Shown here piece after piece: positions 48,055 through 60,554 of a stretch of DNA of 64,000 nt. The DNA is from Gnetum montanum (Eukaryota > Streptophyta > Gnetopsida > Gnetales > Gnetaceae), in contig MNCI01003331.1 of assembly GCA_015680685.1 (NCBI GenBank), positions 87,011 through 151,010 on the forward strand, in the 5' to 3' direction. Numbering within the stretch: position 1 is the stretch's first letter; each line of letters begins with the position of its first letter. The position numbers and the translations under genes are program-made. The notes beneath the pieces are model-generated. The model was given only the letters and a program-made list of their open reading frames with translations. It ran no database searches and had not been told where the DNA came from.

Positions 48055-48815
48055 CTTTCCCTTGTGGCATCGTTGGTTTGCTTCGAAAGTTTTTGTAATG
48101 AACATAGTTTATTAGTAAGATTGAGGAAAACCAATCTATCTTATATTGTGATAAAGCTTAGAACTGAAGTGTAAGCTTTCAAGTTTCCAATCATGGATAG
48201 CTTTGTAACATAACAGCATTGGCTATCTGACTTTGACTGCCATTATTAACAAATTCAGATTAGGCATAATAAGGCTTGGAATGATACACCTTTGCAAATC
48301 TTAAACATAGTAAATGAAACTTAGCGCGTGCAGATTGCAATTTAACAGCAACAGCTTTAAATATATTAATTGAATTTTTAATCTTTCATTTTTCGAGAAT
48401 GCATGTAAAAATTATGTACTACGCGTAGAGGAGCAAGTAAAAGTGGGTCAAAAGGACCGCTGTTATTGTCAACAATAACATATATGAATTCATTAGACAT
48501 TTACGGGGCTCCCCTGTTCGTGTATGTAAGCAATCAGCATGGATACTTTTTTTCGTTAATGTTCTTGTTATTGCACTTGGAGCATCTGAAACAATATGAA
48601 TTGGCTGCCTCAGGCAGAGCAATCAATCCCGAAAAGTACGCTGCAATTCCTAAGAAAATTTTGATTTTTTGTTAATTATGAAGGTACTTGTTAATAAATT
48701 TTACTTTTAAGGGAATGGAGTAAACACTTTTTCTTGAGTACGATTTTTTTACAAGTTTGTTTGTTTTAATTATGAAATTTTTCTAAAAGCTATTATAAGA
48801 TTTAGAGTCTTGTAG
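48055..48815. other. Intron-like or intergenic sequence right of the copia element
   Basis: No recognisable protein family. 48485-48530 reads SLDIYGAPLFVY and is followed by GTAAGC, so a short exon is possible. 48585-48650 reads ELAASGRAINPEKYAAIPKK, also exon-like. Neither can be joined to neighbours with certainty. Confidence 0.3.
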
Positions 48816-49010
48816 AATCGTGGTTCTTTTGAACTCCGTGATAGAGGGTTGCTGTGCGTAGAGAATGATGACGGTTGGTATGCATATGTACCATACATTA
48901 TTTGGCAGCACGTGGTTGCAACACAAAACCCCAGGCGCTGCTTTATTGGGTCATGGACGGAAGCCCAAGCATTCGACAATCAACTCCACATGGATGCCTT
49001 TCAAGACGAG
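48816..49010 (+). pseudogene. Exon of the unidentified host gene, 3' part
   Basis: Between an acceptor (CTTGTAG|AAT) and a strong donor (GACGAG|GTAAGT) lies an open 65-codon exon. It reads NRGSFELRDRGLLCVENDDG, then WYAYVPYIIWQHVVATQ, then RRCFIGSWTEAQAFDNQ. The composition is that of a real globular protein. I do not recognise the family. It is on the same strand as the exon remnants at 40182-40628 and may be from the same gene, with the copia element in the intron. Confidence 0.4.
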
Positions 49011-49070
49011 GTAAGTAGCATACATGAGCCATTTAAATATTATTTCTTATTTTTTTTAAAGAAAATATGA

Positions 49071-50550
49071 ACAATGAAATTTAGGTAGCAAATGTTATTT
49101 TGTGTTTTTTTTACATTCACATGAAATTTTTGTTGTAGAATTATTTCTATAGAGTACATGTTGAAAATCTTACTGAAAATTGAAGCTTTAATATATTTAA
49201 GGACATAATATCTTTTAGAAAAATATTACATTTTTTTGAAAAATGAAGAAAAAGTGCAAATTGACCAAGTATTAATAAGGGCAACAAAAATAAATCATAT
49301 AAGTTTTTTGATGTAACATTTTAATGTTATCTCAAATAGGTAGTCATAGCATAGAAAAGACAAGAAACATACACAACTCGTCCTTAAAGGCTTCTAACAC
49401 GTAATCTACATGTGCACTCTTCTTATGGGAGTTGAATCCATTTTCTACTTTCAATTCTAAGATGATGCAAGCTTAAGCAAGAAGCTTAATACTTGATTGG
49501 AATAGCACCTAAGTGATAGTAACCTTATGCATCTGATTTATTAGATCTAATATGATGTAAATAAAATTATATCATCTTCTAAATTATACCACAATTGTAA
49601 TAAAACCTTTAGATTGACTAACTTGTGAATATACTTAGGATTTTGCTACACTTTACCCTAAGAAATATTCCATTTTCTCAACCATTATATCCCTTGAAAA
49701 TACCAACCGTAGTCGAGTCTTGTGAATCCTCATGAAAAAATTAATCAATCTCATGAATCTTTAAGAATTGCTTTAAAGAATTTGTCTTGCCTTGAGAAGT
49801 ATAAGCTATGAGTATATACAATGAACTACCACAAGGCTTTTACTCTCTAAGGGTAATAAATCACATTCATATAATACTAGTGAGCAATGTATTTATATCT
49901 TCACCTTTAATTCATTGAGAAAAAAATGCTTTTTGCACCTTTTCAATATCTTTTCAAAGTTTCGCATTAAGTCTAGGTCCCTAAATATATTTATACAATA
50001 CAATAGGATAGATGATAGTTTTAAAAATTTGTTTTCTAACCTTCCAAGCTCAAAGTCCTAAATCTTTGCACTTGCTTTGAAAGTATACAAAACCTTAAAA
50101 CCTCATGCTATTCTTTCTTTAATTGTTCATATAAATGAGACCCAAATATTTAAAAGAATTTGCTATTTGCATTTTGGTATCTCCAACAAAGTTATGCTAT
50201 GTATTTTTTGTACCCCACATCATCAATTAAAAATTAGGTTTTACTCAACTGATTTTAATATGAGATTCTTAAAAGTTTAATTTTAGCATAACTCAAGCAT
50301 ACGATGTCCATTTTCAACATATGAATAGTCAGTTCTAACATTTTTCACCCTTCTAAACTCAATAGTGAGGTTGGATTTATCATTTGGGTATCCTATAATT
50401 CACTAATATTAGAAATTCAACATTTTAAGCTTTAAGATTTAATGCATAACCCTTGCAGATAGTCTTAAGATCACTATGGCATGTCATTAGTTACATTGCG
50501 AGAGTCACTATTCTCAAGAGGGTAGATAGGTCATCAAAAATAATATAGTT
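49071..50550. other. AT-rich stretch, no gene recognised
   Basis: Many stops on both strands. Short open frames (for example 50077-50280) show no family resemblance. Confidence 0.5.
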
Positions 50551-50740
50551 AATATTACCAAAAATCAGGTAATGTAATTATATATTACTAAAATTAGATA
50601 ATATTATTTCATATTACTAAAATTATATGATGTCGTTAACTATTACTAAAATTAGATAATATAGTTATTCAATTGATGTAGTTGATTATTAGTTGATGTA
50701 TTAGTTAATGATCAGTTGATGTATTAGTTGGAGAATTAGT
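50545..50740. repeat. Two adjacent short tandem repeats
   Basis: About four units of roughly 33 bp around ATTACTAAAATTAGATAATAT (50553-50670, interrupted) are followed by three copies of an AGTTGATGTATTAGTT-type unit (about 50672-50735). They lie just upstream of the deadenylase pseudogene. Confidence 0.75.
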
Positions 50741-50820
50741 TTAAAAAATAGAATAATCTTCAACCGTCAAGAGAAAGGTATATTAATCCACCCTGCAATC
50801 AAAACATAGGGCAAAATAAC

Positions 50821-51982
50821 ATGGAGACTCAAAATCTTGTTTCAACAAGGAGTATGATACTCATGAAGAGAAATGATCTAGAAAAGAATCCAAGAATAGG
50901 AATGAAAGTTGCAACATACAACGTGCTTGTAAGATTCTTAGTGAGTGAGAAACAATATCTGCTATGTCCATCATGGGCCTTGGATTGGCATGAATATTGA
51001 TACCTACATATCGTAGCAAAATTAAAAGATTTGGATGTTGATGTCTTATGTTTACAAGAAGTCTTACCATGGAAATTTTTATATCAATTTCAACAAGATT
51101 TGGAAAATATGGGATACAAAGGTATTTATAAGCAAAAAGGTTCTTGTGGAAGTTCTTATTTTGAGTTGTACGGATTAGCATATTTTAGAAATTACAACAT
51201 GGATGGTTGTGCAATCTTTTATAAAGAAGCCAAGTTTGAATTGGTACAAAGATTTGAATGGATTTTAGAAAATATGATTTTTGAAATTCTAGAACTTCAA
51301 AAGATGGGAAAGAAAGAACAATAAAGATTTCAAAAAAATCACATAGCCCTAGAAGTGATTCTAAAAGTTCATCTATTAAGAAGATGTGTATGTGTGGTTA
51401 ACACACATTTAATTGCCAAATCAAGATGTTCAGATGTTAGACTTTGTCAAGGAGCATACTTGACTAAGCAAATTGAAGAAAGTTTGAAGAAGAAGTTATT
51501 CCTAAGTTGTACCGATCCAGTTCCATTTATTCTTTGTGGAGACTTCAATGCCAAAGTTGGATGTAGTGTTTATCAATTTCTAAAATATGGATTTATAAAG
51601 GAATCTTTGGAAGATGAACCTAATTTGAAAACAATGTTTCCATTAATTCAGCATGCAACTCCATTAGCTAGTATATATTCTACTTACTTTGAATCCTTAG
51701 TAGATAAATCAGATTCTAGAATTCAAGAACAGATGATGTTGCTGGATAACACTCATCAAGAATCATAGTTTACAAATTATTCTACAATGATTAATGAAGA
51801 TGGGTCAACAACATTTTTCATTGAGACTTTGGATTATATTTGGTATGATAACCAATTCTTTCAAGTTACCAAGTTAATAGAGTTGATTTTTAAAAAAATA
51901 AGTTGAGAATAATGAAGACCAAGCCTTGCCATCATGAACAAGACCATTTGATTACATACCACTTATGGTAGAATTACAGTAA
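50821..51982 (+). pseudogene. CCR4-type deadenylase (endonuclease/exonuclease/phosphatase fold), disabled intronless copy
   Basis: One frame from ATG 50821 carries the CCR4 nuclease domain. MKVATYNVLVRF and LCPSWALDWHEY are the N-terminal strand. VDVLCLQEV has the metal-binding glutamate, DGCAIFYK and VVNTHLI follow, then FILCGDFNAKVG (catalytic D and N) and ETLDYIWYDN. Stops are at 50998-51000, 51322-51324 and 51766-51768. A frame change near 51900 precedes a C-terminal end PFDYIPLMVELQ and a stop at 51980-51982. The final S-D-H catalytic motif of the family is changed to F-D-Y. The roughly 200-residue N-terminal part of plant CCR4 is missing. No introns interrupt the 1.16 kb, so a retrocopy is likely. 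Active CCR4 shortens mRNA poly(A) tails in the CCR4-NOT complex; this copy cannot. Confidence 0.85.
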
Positions 51983-52424
51983 CTCCCATCAATTCATAAG
52001 ATTGATCAAGAGCAAGAAGTATCTCACTCTTACTTTTATTTGATGATCTTATTATTTTATTCATTGTTTATTTTATATTTCAATTAGATTAATAAAATAT
52101 CTAAGGAAATGCAAGTTGGGAATAAAAAATTTGTCCTCCCTTCACTTGGATAACTAGATACGATTTGCACATTATGTGACCCTAGTTAGAACTAATGATT
52201 GGTAGTTGGTAGATCTTTAATTCACTTCTTATCATTATCTTGAAAAATGAAGTAAGTATCAAGAAGGTAGTATTAAATTTTCCATATAATCCTTCTCACA
52301 TATATCTTATTTGCAGAATAAACAAGAAAACTTCAAGATCAAAGAAGGAATCAAATTATTGGAGCACGAGATCATGAAAGAAAGCATTAGAGCTAGAAGA
52401 AGATAGAGAACATGGACTCATTCG

Positions 52425-53040
52425 AGGACGAATGAAACCTATGGAGGGTAGATTGTTACATTCCCATGTCCAAATGATGTTGTTAATTACTAACGATGGT
52501 GTCTCTTCATAACAAGTGTTATTGTCATCTTAACAAGACCCAAAAGGGTAGTTGTGATTAAGACCCGAAAGGGCATGTTATAATAATAGATGTGTCTCTT
52601 GAGGTAATGTTTGGGGGTTTGACCTAAGGCATTTATACCTGGGATTAGAGGTTGTGTCAACATGGAGTTGTGAAGCCTGGAGAGGTGAGTAATGGGAGCC
52701 AGGTGAAGCGGAATAGGAAGTGGACTGGCCATCCCTTCTAGCCAGATTATAGGCCTAACCATAGTGGCAGTGCTAGATTGCCTTTAAGGGATAGATGCCA
52801 AAGGAAGAAAATGCCAAAGAACACTCTTAGAGCACGATCCAAATACATTTTTCCATATTAATAAAGCATTTTTTTCTTTATTTTTTGGTATTTTTCCTGT
52901 TATTTCCTTTATACATAATGCTAAATATCACTTATATTTTGCATTGGTATATTTTCTTTATATTGTCTAATATATTGTATATTTGAAATTTTCCATGACA
53001 TCTCAAGACGAGATGTCATAAGTTTATTCTTAGTTTTATT
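52425..53040 (+). repeat. Possible solo or 3' LTR
   Basis: TTCGAGGACGAATGAAACCTATGGAGGGTAGAT (split across about 52421-52452) looks like a gypsy polyprotein end and purine tract. TGTTACATTCCC follows at about 52454 as an LTR start would. No matching second copy and no clear CA end were found. Confidence 0.3.
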
Positions 53041-53480
53041 AAAAAATGAATATCATTATGGCCATGGTAAGAACCTCTTATTATTGAAATAAATGGATGG
53101 ATGTTGTGATCTCACTGTATAAATAATCAGTCCCTTATGACTTGATAACATAGAAAAATCTTCACTTTATTGGACTACATCTTGACTTATTCTTGGTGTA
53201 TTTTATTAACAATTAACAAAAAGATGTACATGTAAAAGAAAAACAAAGTATGAAAAATTGTAAAAGATATTAAGAATGAAAAAGATGAAAAGAATGAAGA
53301 ATGTGAAAAGAATGAAAAATTATCAAAGAATTGGAAAAAAAAGTTAAACAATTAAGAAATTTATCAAGAAATTGAAAAGTATAAAAAATAGAAAAAAAGT
53401 ATCAAGAAAGTAGAAAAGTAAAAATAAAATGAAAATTCAACAAAGTACCTACATGTCCAGATGGACACCCCCATGACTAT
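53040..53480 (-). mobile_element. Fragment of the gag-bearing gypsy family
   Basis: Colinear with 15050-15400: shares TATCATTATG[AG]CCATGGTAAG, AACCTCTTATT, ATAATCAGTCCCTTAT and GACTACATCTTG-type blocks. An A-rich tract and the internal purine tract (CACCCCCATGACT, 53465-53476) follow. No gag is attached. Confidence 0.75.
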
Positions 53481-56400
53481 TATTAGCATCGGTCAATCGA
53501 AAAAGAAAGAAAGTTGAGGATGTTTGGATAGATTGGGTGGACTCCTAGAAAACATTGGGATGTTTGTGATATGGTTTGACCTATTGGTAATAATTTTAAA
53601 GCTTAATCTCACTTTTAAAGACCTATTTTATAATTTATCCTAAGAAAAAAAATTTCTGAGATGCACTAACTTATATTTTATTTGAGACCTAGTTTGAAGA
53701 ACATTTAGGGCTAATTGTGTACTCTGAAGGCAAATAGGTTTTATTGTAAACATTGATGACATTGATAACAAATTTCATCATAAAGCATAGAGAGAACTAG
53801 GTTTTATTGCAAGGTGAAAATTTCTCTTCTTTTATATCAAGTCTACCTATAATGAAAAGCTTGTTTTTTCCTATAATTTGACAAGAACCATGTTTTAAAA
53901 TGCTTACTAGAAAAATGAATGGTTCCAATAATGGACTAGTACTTTGTCTCATTACCTAGTTAAGTTGGACATGAGAAACATAACTTCTTTGGTTCATTGG
54001 TACTTGAAATTTCTTTAACAACCTTGTTGTTACATTTAGATAAGCAGTGTGGGACATCGTATGGTAACTCAAAAGTGCATGAAAAATATGCATGTTGTAT
54101 GTGCATACTATGTGATTAAAATGAATTAGATATGGTTCAATACTGAGACCTGTGATTGATTAGGAGATACATAGTTTGCATGATTATAGGATGTGGTTTG
54201 TAGTATACAAGGTTGAGAAATTTTAGAAAATCCATAATTAAACATTTTTTAGGGATTTAAAGGAATTTTAATTGACTTATGATTTTGGATTTGCATGCTA
54301 AGGCTTTTACTAGTATTCTAATACTTTGCTATTTATAAGATGATGATATTTGTTTGCAAGTGTAATTTTAGTGTATTATATTGAAATATGAAATTAAATA
54401 GTAGATTTTATAATTGTAGAAACATTATATTTATTTCATGGAAAATAAATATCCTTATTGAAAATCACAAGGAAAAACTAAAGAAGTTTTGGAATAATTT
54501 TGCTCAAAATTATCCTTTTTAAGTGATTAGACTAGGTATTACAATATTCCATCAATGCAAAGGCTTATATAGCTTTTCTGTCCCTCCAGAACATCATCAT
54601 TCATATCCATCATGCTAGAGTGTACCATCATATGGCATCATTAATTTGAAAGATAAAAAAAGAAAAAAAATATCCATTGCAACACAACCCCAGTGAAGAC
54701 CACCATTCCAGAAACATTTGACAGCAACCACCATTCCAAAGGTTATGAGTTACAAGGAGTTGAGATGTAAGTAGTTGGCTGAGAACTGAATATGAAAAAT
54801 TGAAAAAATTTAAAATAAATGTAAATATTCCAAAATCCTTTGTTAATTACAACAAAAAACTATCAATGCCAATTCTATGCAAGCTTTTGTAAATGCATTC
54901 AAATGATCTAAGAGAAAAATGGTACCAGATTCAAAATGGATAAAAGTGAGTTTACATAAATAGTCATGGTGTCATAATATATATTTATAAATATACATAC
55001 ATTGGAGCATAAATAATACAATAGGTTGTAATTCTTTTTAAGCATATTTACTCAGCTTCTCTTTCTCGAGGCCCATCAATAGGTTATATTTTTGAAGGCA
55101 TCTCTCACAAATGTACAATCCTTTAGATTTATTAGAAATGAAGCATATTTATACAAGCCCTAGCTAATCTCAACTGTCAAAGTAAGTTCAGTGTATATTT
55201 TAGGAGTCACTCTTCCACTTGTGATACAATTAACAAGAGATGAAACAAAGCATGTGTAGTTCTTCCACACTTGAGGAAACCAATTGGTAAGATCTTTGGA
55301 ATCTATATAGATTAGACCAGCTATTTAAAAATCATACACAAGCAAAAATTTCATTAACTTGAGGAGCATCTTCAAGGCTAACTTCTCCACTAGTATAGTT
55401 TTGGTCTTCCAACTAAGATGTATAAGGATTACAAAGAAGAGGCATTACTGGTCTTGCTTGATTATAACTAATTATGCTACACTCTAGCTAGTTAGTGTTG
55501 AAAATTGAGCTTACTACAAGGTTTATTACATCCACTACTTTGTTGGTCACTCGTTTGCTTTGGATTAAAGATTGCTTGGCAGTATCAACATCTTCGTAGG
55601 ACAAAATTTCATGACGGGAAGTATCTACATAAGGATGTGTAACCCATTATTCCATAGAAACATAGGTATCCACAACAACATTGGTTCATTCATAGGCAAG
55701 CCAATTTAAAATAAGTTGCTAATAATCTATTCTTGATAGAAGACATTTTAGATTCAATGAGTCAAATAGTGGTTTTAAAGATTTTGTTATCACACCAAAA
55801 GTTAACAGACACCAAATGGCACATACATAAAAATTAAAATGCAAACAATGTTATCTTCAACATTTTCAAAATATATGGCTATACTTCCTACAAGGAATGC
55901 TACTAGAATATCAATTTTTTACTATAAAATGATTCCACAAAGACCTTTGACATTAGGTGTGAGAGAGGTAGTAGGGTTGGTGGTGGCCTGCTACCTACCC
56001 CACTATTCGAGGGCCATGGGGATGCAAGGGTTGTGTCTTTTGAACCATACTAGCATGGTAGTCTCATGCATTAGTAAGAGGAGGCTATGATCTACCTCAT
56101 TATACCACTTGGTAGGACTTTGCCTGGGAGGGTTGCATAGTTCAACTCTACATTGGGGTGTTTAATTGGGTGTGTCATGGGATGTGCTATAGGACGGTGC
56201 ATGCACTCTTTAAAGCATAACACCAACTACCAGCATGTGGTGATGAATATGGAGGGTTCAACTTCTAGTCCCCATAGTGTCCACGTGAGTGGGGAAAGGG
56301 AGTGCTATCAAGCTTGTTTGGATAATGTGCACATTTGATTTGAAACATTGCTCAAGATGCATGCTAATACTAACACATTTTTTTTTGGCATGTGTTTCAG

Positions 56401-56508
56401 GATTTTTAATGGTTGAGGCGTATTTCGCTTGAGTTTCATCTCGATTTAGAATCTACTTGGGAAACTCCTAGGGTGCTGAACAATGTTCTAAAGGACAACA
56501 TTATTACA
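53481..56508. other. Mostly unassigned sequence, right end likely a 5' LTR
   Basis: No coding signal of a known family. The last part must contain the 5' LTR of the gypsy fragment whose primer site begins at 56511, with a plausible LTR end at ACATTATTACA (about 56508). The LTR start was not found. Confidence 0.4.
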
Positions 56509-56661
56509 GATGGTATTAGAGCCTCACACTTTAGTTTGCTAGTAAGACTTTCTCAATAAAGACTTAAGAGGGTTTGTGGTTTGTGAGGTTACCATTTTTA
56601 ACTTTTTCTAGCCACTATTCCTTTGGGGGTAGCCTTGTGCTAAAATTCTCTCTTTGGAAAC

Positions 56662-58000
56662 ATGGAGCCTAATGGACCTAGTGATATGATAGAAGATTAA
56701 GCAAACCCAGAGATTGAGGTTGAGATAGAACTTGGTCAAGACGAGACTAAGTTTTAAACTTTATGGGACCATGTTAAAGCAATTGATGAGGACTTAGCCT
56801 ACCCTGGACTAGAAAATGCAAATGCGATTAATCACATTCTTAAAGATATTGATTTACCACAAGACAAGATGGATCTTCACTCCAAGGACTAGGTGAAAAA
56901 GGTTAAGGTTTTGATCCTAAAAGGTTATCTGGATTGCATGCTTAACCTCTATAAGGATCTATTTGGATCCTTGGAGGAGGCACAAATGAAAGAATTTCTA
57001 GTTGAGCACCTAATTGGATGAGTGAAATTTTTGGAGGATGTCCTACTGGGGGTAAATTAGGAGCTATCTAACTTGAAAATTGAAAATGCCATCCTAAAAT
57101 CCTCCTTGGCAGGACACTTTGCAGAAGAGCCAGTAGCGATGGCTCATATTAAAGCTAGAGAACCAAGTCTTATGATGGTGAGAGGAGTGATGCTAAAATT
57201 AATTCCTTCCTCCATGATGTGGAGCTGTACATGAATACTGGGGGTGTTCCTACAGCCAAAAAGATCTTCACAACATCTCAATATCTCATAGGAAGTGCTA
57301 AGCTATGATGGCTTAGCCTCCTTTATTCTCAAGAAAAGGGTATTGATATAGAAAAGGTAGAGATGCGGGATAGATTTAAGGTAGCATTGATTAAATAGTT
57401 CCACCCAGGGAACTTCAAGTGGGTAGCTAGAACTAAGGTGGAGTCCCTAAAACATTCAAGGAAGTTTGAATATTATATCAATAGCTTCCAAGAGCTTATG
57501 TTGTTGATTCCTAATATGGGAGATCGAGATCACTTCTTCAAGTTTGTAAATGGGTTGTAGCCATGGGTGCAGATGGAATTGTGTTGAAGAGGCATTGACA
57601 CACTCATGGAGGCTATTGCTACTATTGGCACTTTTCCAGACTTTAAGAAAACAAAGCTAGACAAGGGTAAGCCTGGGAAGGGAAAGCATGTCACACCCTC
57701 CCACTCTCAAAAAATAGATACAAGTTCCATCAAAGGTGAAAACACATTCAAATTAGTTCAGCAAGGTAGTCACTCGATGGGTGGTCCTCCAAGAAACCAT
57801 GGCACCTAACAAAAATGTAAAGATATAGAGAGCAAGTGGCAACCTGGGGCCAAGAAGAAACAATTTTGAGAAGGTCCCTTTAAAGGTCTTATTTAATGCT
57901 TCTTGTGTCAAGGAAACCATCTAGCAAGAAATTTCCCCTTGAGCTTAGGAAGGACAAAAAATAGGCAAGGGTAGGCTCTAGGGAGGCAACTGATGACTCT
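56662..58000 (+). pseudogene. gag: Gypsy gag pseudogene
   Basis: The start gives MEPNGPSDMIED. An acidic helical leader follows, then the gag core in shifting frames: GGVPTAKKIFTTSQYLIGSA, WLSLLYSQEKGIDIEKVEM, FHPGNFKWVARTKVESLKHS, YYINSFQELMLLIPNMGDRD and FFKFVNGL. This is the order seen in chromovirus-like plant gypsy gags (W-W...F-x-P-x-N-x-x-W-x-A-R...L-x-D-x-x-x-M-x-x-x-D). A decayed CCHC knuckle reads CFLCQGNHLARNF. At least six stops and two frame changes. Confidence 0.75.
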
Positions 58001-58079
58001 TGACTATTGCCCTAACCCATGCCTTCAAATTATAGATGAAAGAACTTATGGGAAATAGTGAAGACTAGCTATTATGATG

Positions 58080-58400
58080 GAGTTTTCTAATATGGTTATG
58101 CATAGGTTAGGATCTAGAAGCCCCCAAAATACTAATCTTGATAATTTACATTAAGTTTAATTGGCCCCAATCATTGTGAGCTCAAGTTAGATAAGTGGTC
58201 TCATTGATAATGGAGCCAGCCACAATTACATAGTTCCAACCTTGGTAAGAGACTTGCGACTAAAAATGGAACTAGTCGAAGCCTCTTGCAAACTTGATAA
58301 GTTCAGACCTCTTAGATGCATCGGGGTGTGTAGCAGTATCCTAGTTCAAGTGGGCTCATGGCAAGGAGTTCTGATTTCTCAATCCTAGGTATTCAAATGA
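58080..58400 (+). pseudogene. Gypsy aspartic protease remnant
   Basis: SGLIDNGASHNYIVPTLVRD at about 58192-58252 matches the L-[VI]-D-[ST]-G-A-[ST]-H-N-[FY]-[IV] active-site loop, with the serine of DSG changed to asparagine. The protein-like reading ends about 50 codons later, where a different sequence begins. Confidence 0.7.
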
Positions 58401-58429
58401 ATATCCAAAGAATATGGATAAGAACCTAA

Positions 58430-59450
58430 TATTGTACAAGAAAAGTGGACATCATTAAAGCACATGGAAGATCAAGGTTGTAGACAAGGAATAATGCATT
58501 CATCATGCAAGAGAAAGCAAAGAAATGTCTTTGGGAAGCTATAGATGCCTTGGTAGATTTAGGATGAACTCAAAGAAAATTTAGAAAGAACTCTTCAAAA
58601 ACAACATGATGTCTTTCTCTAGCCAAAGACATCTTTCATGAGGTAAATATGTCTTTACAGAATACAAACCGAATGCAAAAAGACATCTTCCATTGAGCAA
58701 AGGCTCTTCTATCATGGAGACTTCAGAAAGACATCTTTTAGGAAACACATATGTCTTCCTAGATTTAAAGCTAAATTCAGAGAGACATTCCAAGCATGAG
58801 AAAGACATCTCCTAAGATAGTTAGTAACCATTGGCTAGCCATTGCACAAGTTTTGAGAATGATTTAGCAACACAGCAACTATAAGAAGACTTTATGTGCA
58901 TTGGGGAAAGTGCCAGCATTATTGTATTCATTGTATAGCCATTTATAATCATTGAATTCTCTATTGCTCCTCATTGTCTAATCATTTTAGCTTTGTAAAA
59001 TGTGTTGCAATTAATTGTGCAAGGATTATCGAATTAAGTTGCAATCATTCCTTGTATTTCTTGTTCTTATGCCTTGTGTGGTTGAGATCCTTGAGCCTAT
59101 CAAGATCCCATAGGATTGAGTTGTTGGTGTTGTGGTACAACACTTGGGTGTGGAGCTCAAGATTATAAAGGTTGTGGAAGCCTTGAAACCACATTTCCAA
59201 GCATGATGGGAGCTTGCAAGGTTGAGTGATTAGTGCTGCAGTACAACACTTTGAAGTGGGGCTTGAAGACTATACAAGGTGTGGACACTGAAACCACATT
59301 TTCAGAGCAACAAAGTCTAGAGGTTTGCTTATGATCTACCCTCCAAGTGTGGATTACCCAATTTGGGAGACCATGTAAATTTGTGTGTGTGCTTTGTTTG
59401 TTTAAGTTTTGATTTGGAAAACTTATTCATCCCCCCCTTTCTAAGTTCAA
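58430..59450 (+). repeat. LTR-like block with clustered AGACATCT motifs
   Basis: 58600-58815 has seven or more copies of AAAGACATCT/ATGTCTT-type 8-10-mers. 59120-59310 contains an imperfect direct repeat of about 107 bp (TGGTACAACACTT...GAAACCACATTT). The block ends at a C tract (CCCCCCC, about 59431-59437) after TTATTCATC, as in the leader just after some copia LTRs. TGTACAAG at about 58433 could be its start. No partner copy is in the window. It interrupts the gypsy fragment directly after its protease. Confidence 0.45.
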
Positions 59451-59459
59451 TGATTCATA

Positions 59460-60554
59460 AATAAACTTCATAAAAATAAAATTACTATTTAAGATTACAA
59501 TTATATTCACAATACTATTTAGTACAAGGCCACAAAGAAATAATAATTATCACTTTTACTATGGATCAGGTGATATAGACTTGTTGATGCTGATAAGTTT
59601 TTACCTTCAATAGAAATATTTTATGATAGCTTACAAATGCATGCATATTTGACATGTGACACTTAAGATATGCCCATGTAAAGTTGAAAATGACTAGATT
59701 TTTAGATATTCAAGTTAGCAAGTTGCATCATGGCCTCTACAATCTTGTATTTTTTCACATTCTATATAGTATTTTTTATCAACAATAGAGTTCATGTAGC
59801 CATTTATTCTTTACTTAAATAATGTCTATTAGTTTCCATTGATGTAGTTACCTTAGCATAACTAATTTGCAGCATGTGATGAGGGGAAGCATTATTAATA
59901 AAAGTAGAGATTAACATACCATTTTTTTAAAATTAATGAATTATTTCTATATGTACCTACTCACTATTGAGTAAAGAAATGCTATAGCCATCTGGTGAGG
60001 TATGTGAGTGTAATGTGTTAATACATGTGTATAATATTTTCTGAGGTTGTGCATGCCTTGATAGTTGCTAAACATGGTGACTTATTGGATGCTACAAGGT
60101 GCAACATGTGTGGTACATATATATTGATCGTTTGGACAAGTGGCAAAGTCTAATAGATGTTATATTGAGGATGAAATGTCTATATCAGCTCATAATAAGT
60201 ATTAACATTATTAATGTTAGGTTATAATTTATAATAATATCAATGATGTAAGATGCATGAAATGTTAAGTATGTTAACATTGAGGGTAATACTTGGTGTT
60301 TGAAGTAATCAATTCATGATGGTGTAGAATTAACATCAATTTAAAAAAATATTAACAATGATATTGTAAGCTATGTTTTGAAAATGAAGAAATGTTTAAG
60401 AAGCATCATCTTAATATCTATTTAGAGAACATATACAAGAATATACATAATGATTTAATAGTTTTTATTTACAACATGTACATGGAGCTAGTGATCTTCT
60501 AAAAAATTTACATGTGGGCATCTACTTAACATCATAAAAAAGGAGATTTAATCA
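59460..60554. other. AT-rich stretch, no gene recognised
   Basis: No coding or repeat signature beyond short A/T tracts. Confidence 0.5.

Larger units (their letters stand above)
56511..58400 (+). mobile_element. Ty3/gypsy fragment: primer site, gag, protease
   Basis: The primer-binding site TGGTATTAGAGCC is at 56511-56523, two bases after a likely LTR end. Gag begins at 56662, then a knuckle remnant and a protease, then the sequence changes at about 58430. No RT follows. The family differs from the GATATC-LTR family in gag sequence and in primer type (initiator-Met versus Asp type). Confidence 0.75.

Noticed and set aside
52490-52762. 90-codon minus-strand frame
   Set aside because: No family resemblance and it lies in a possible LTR.
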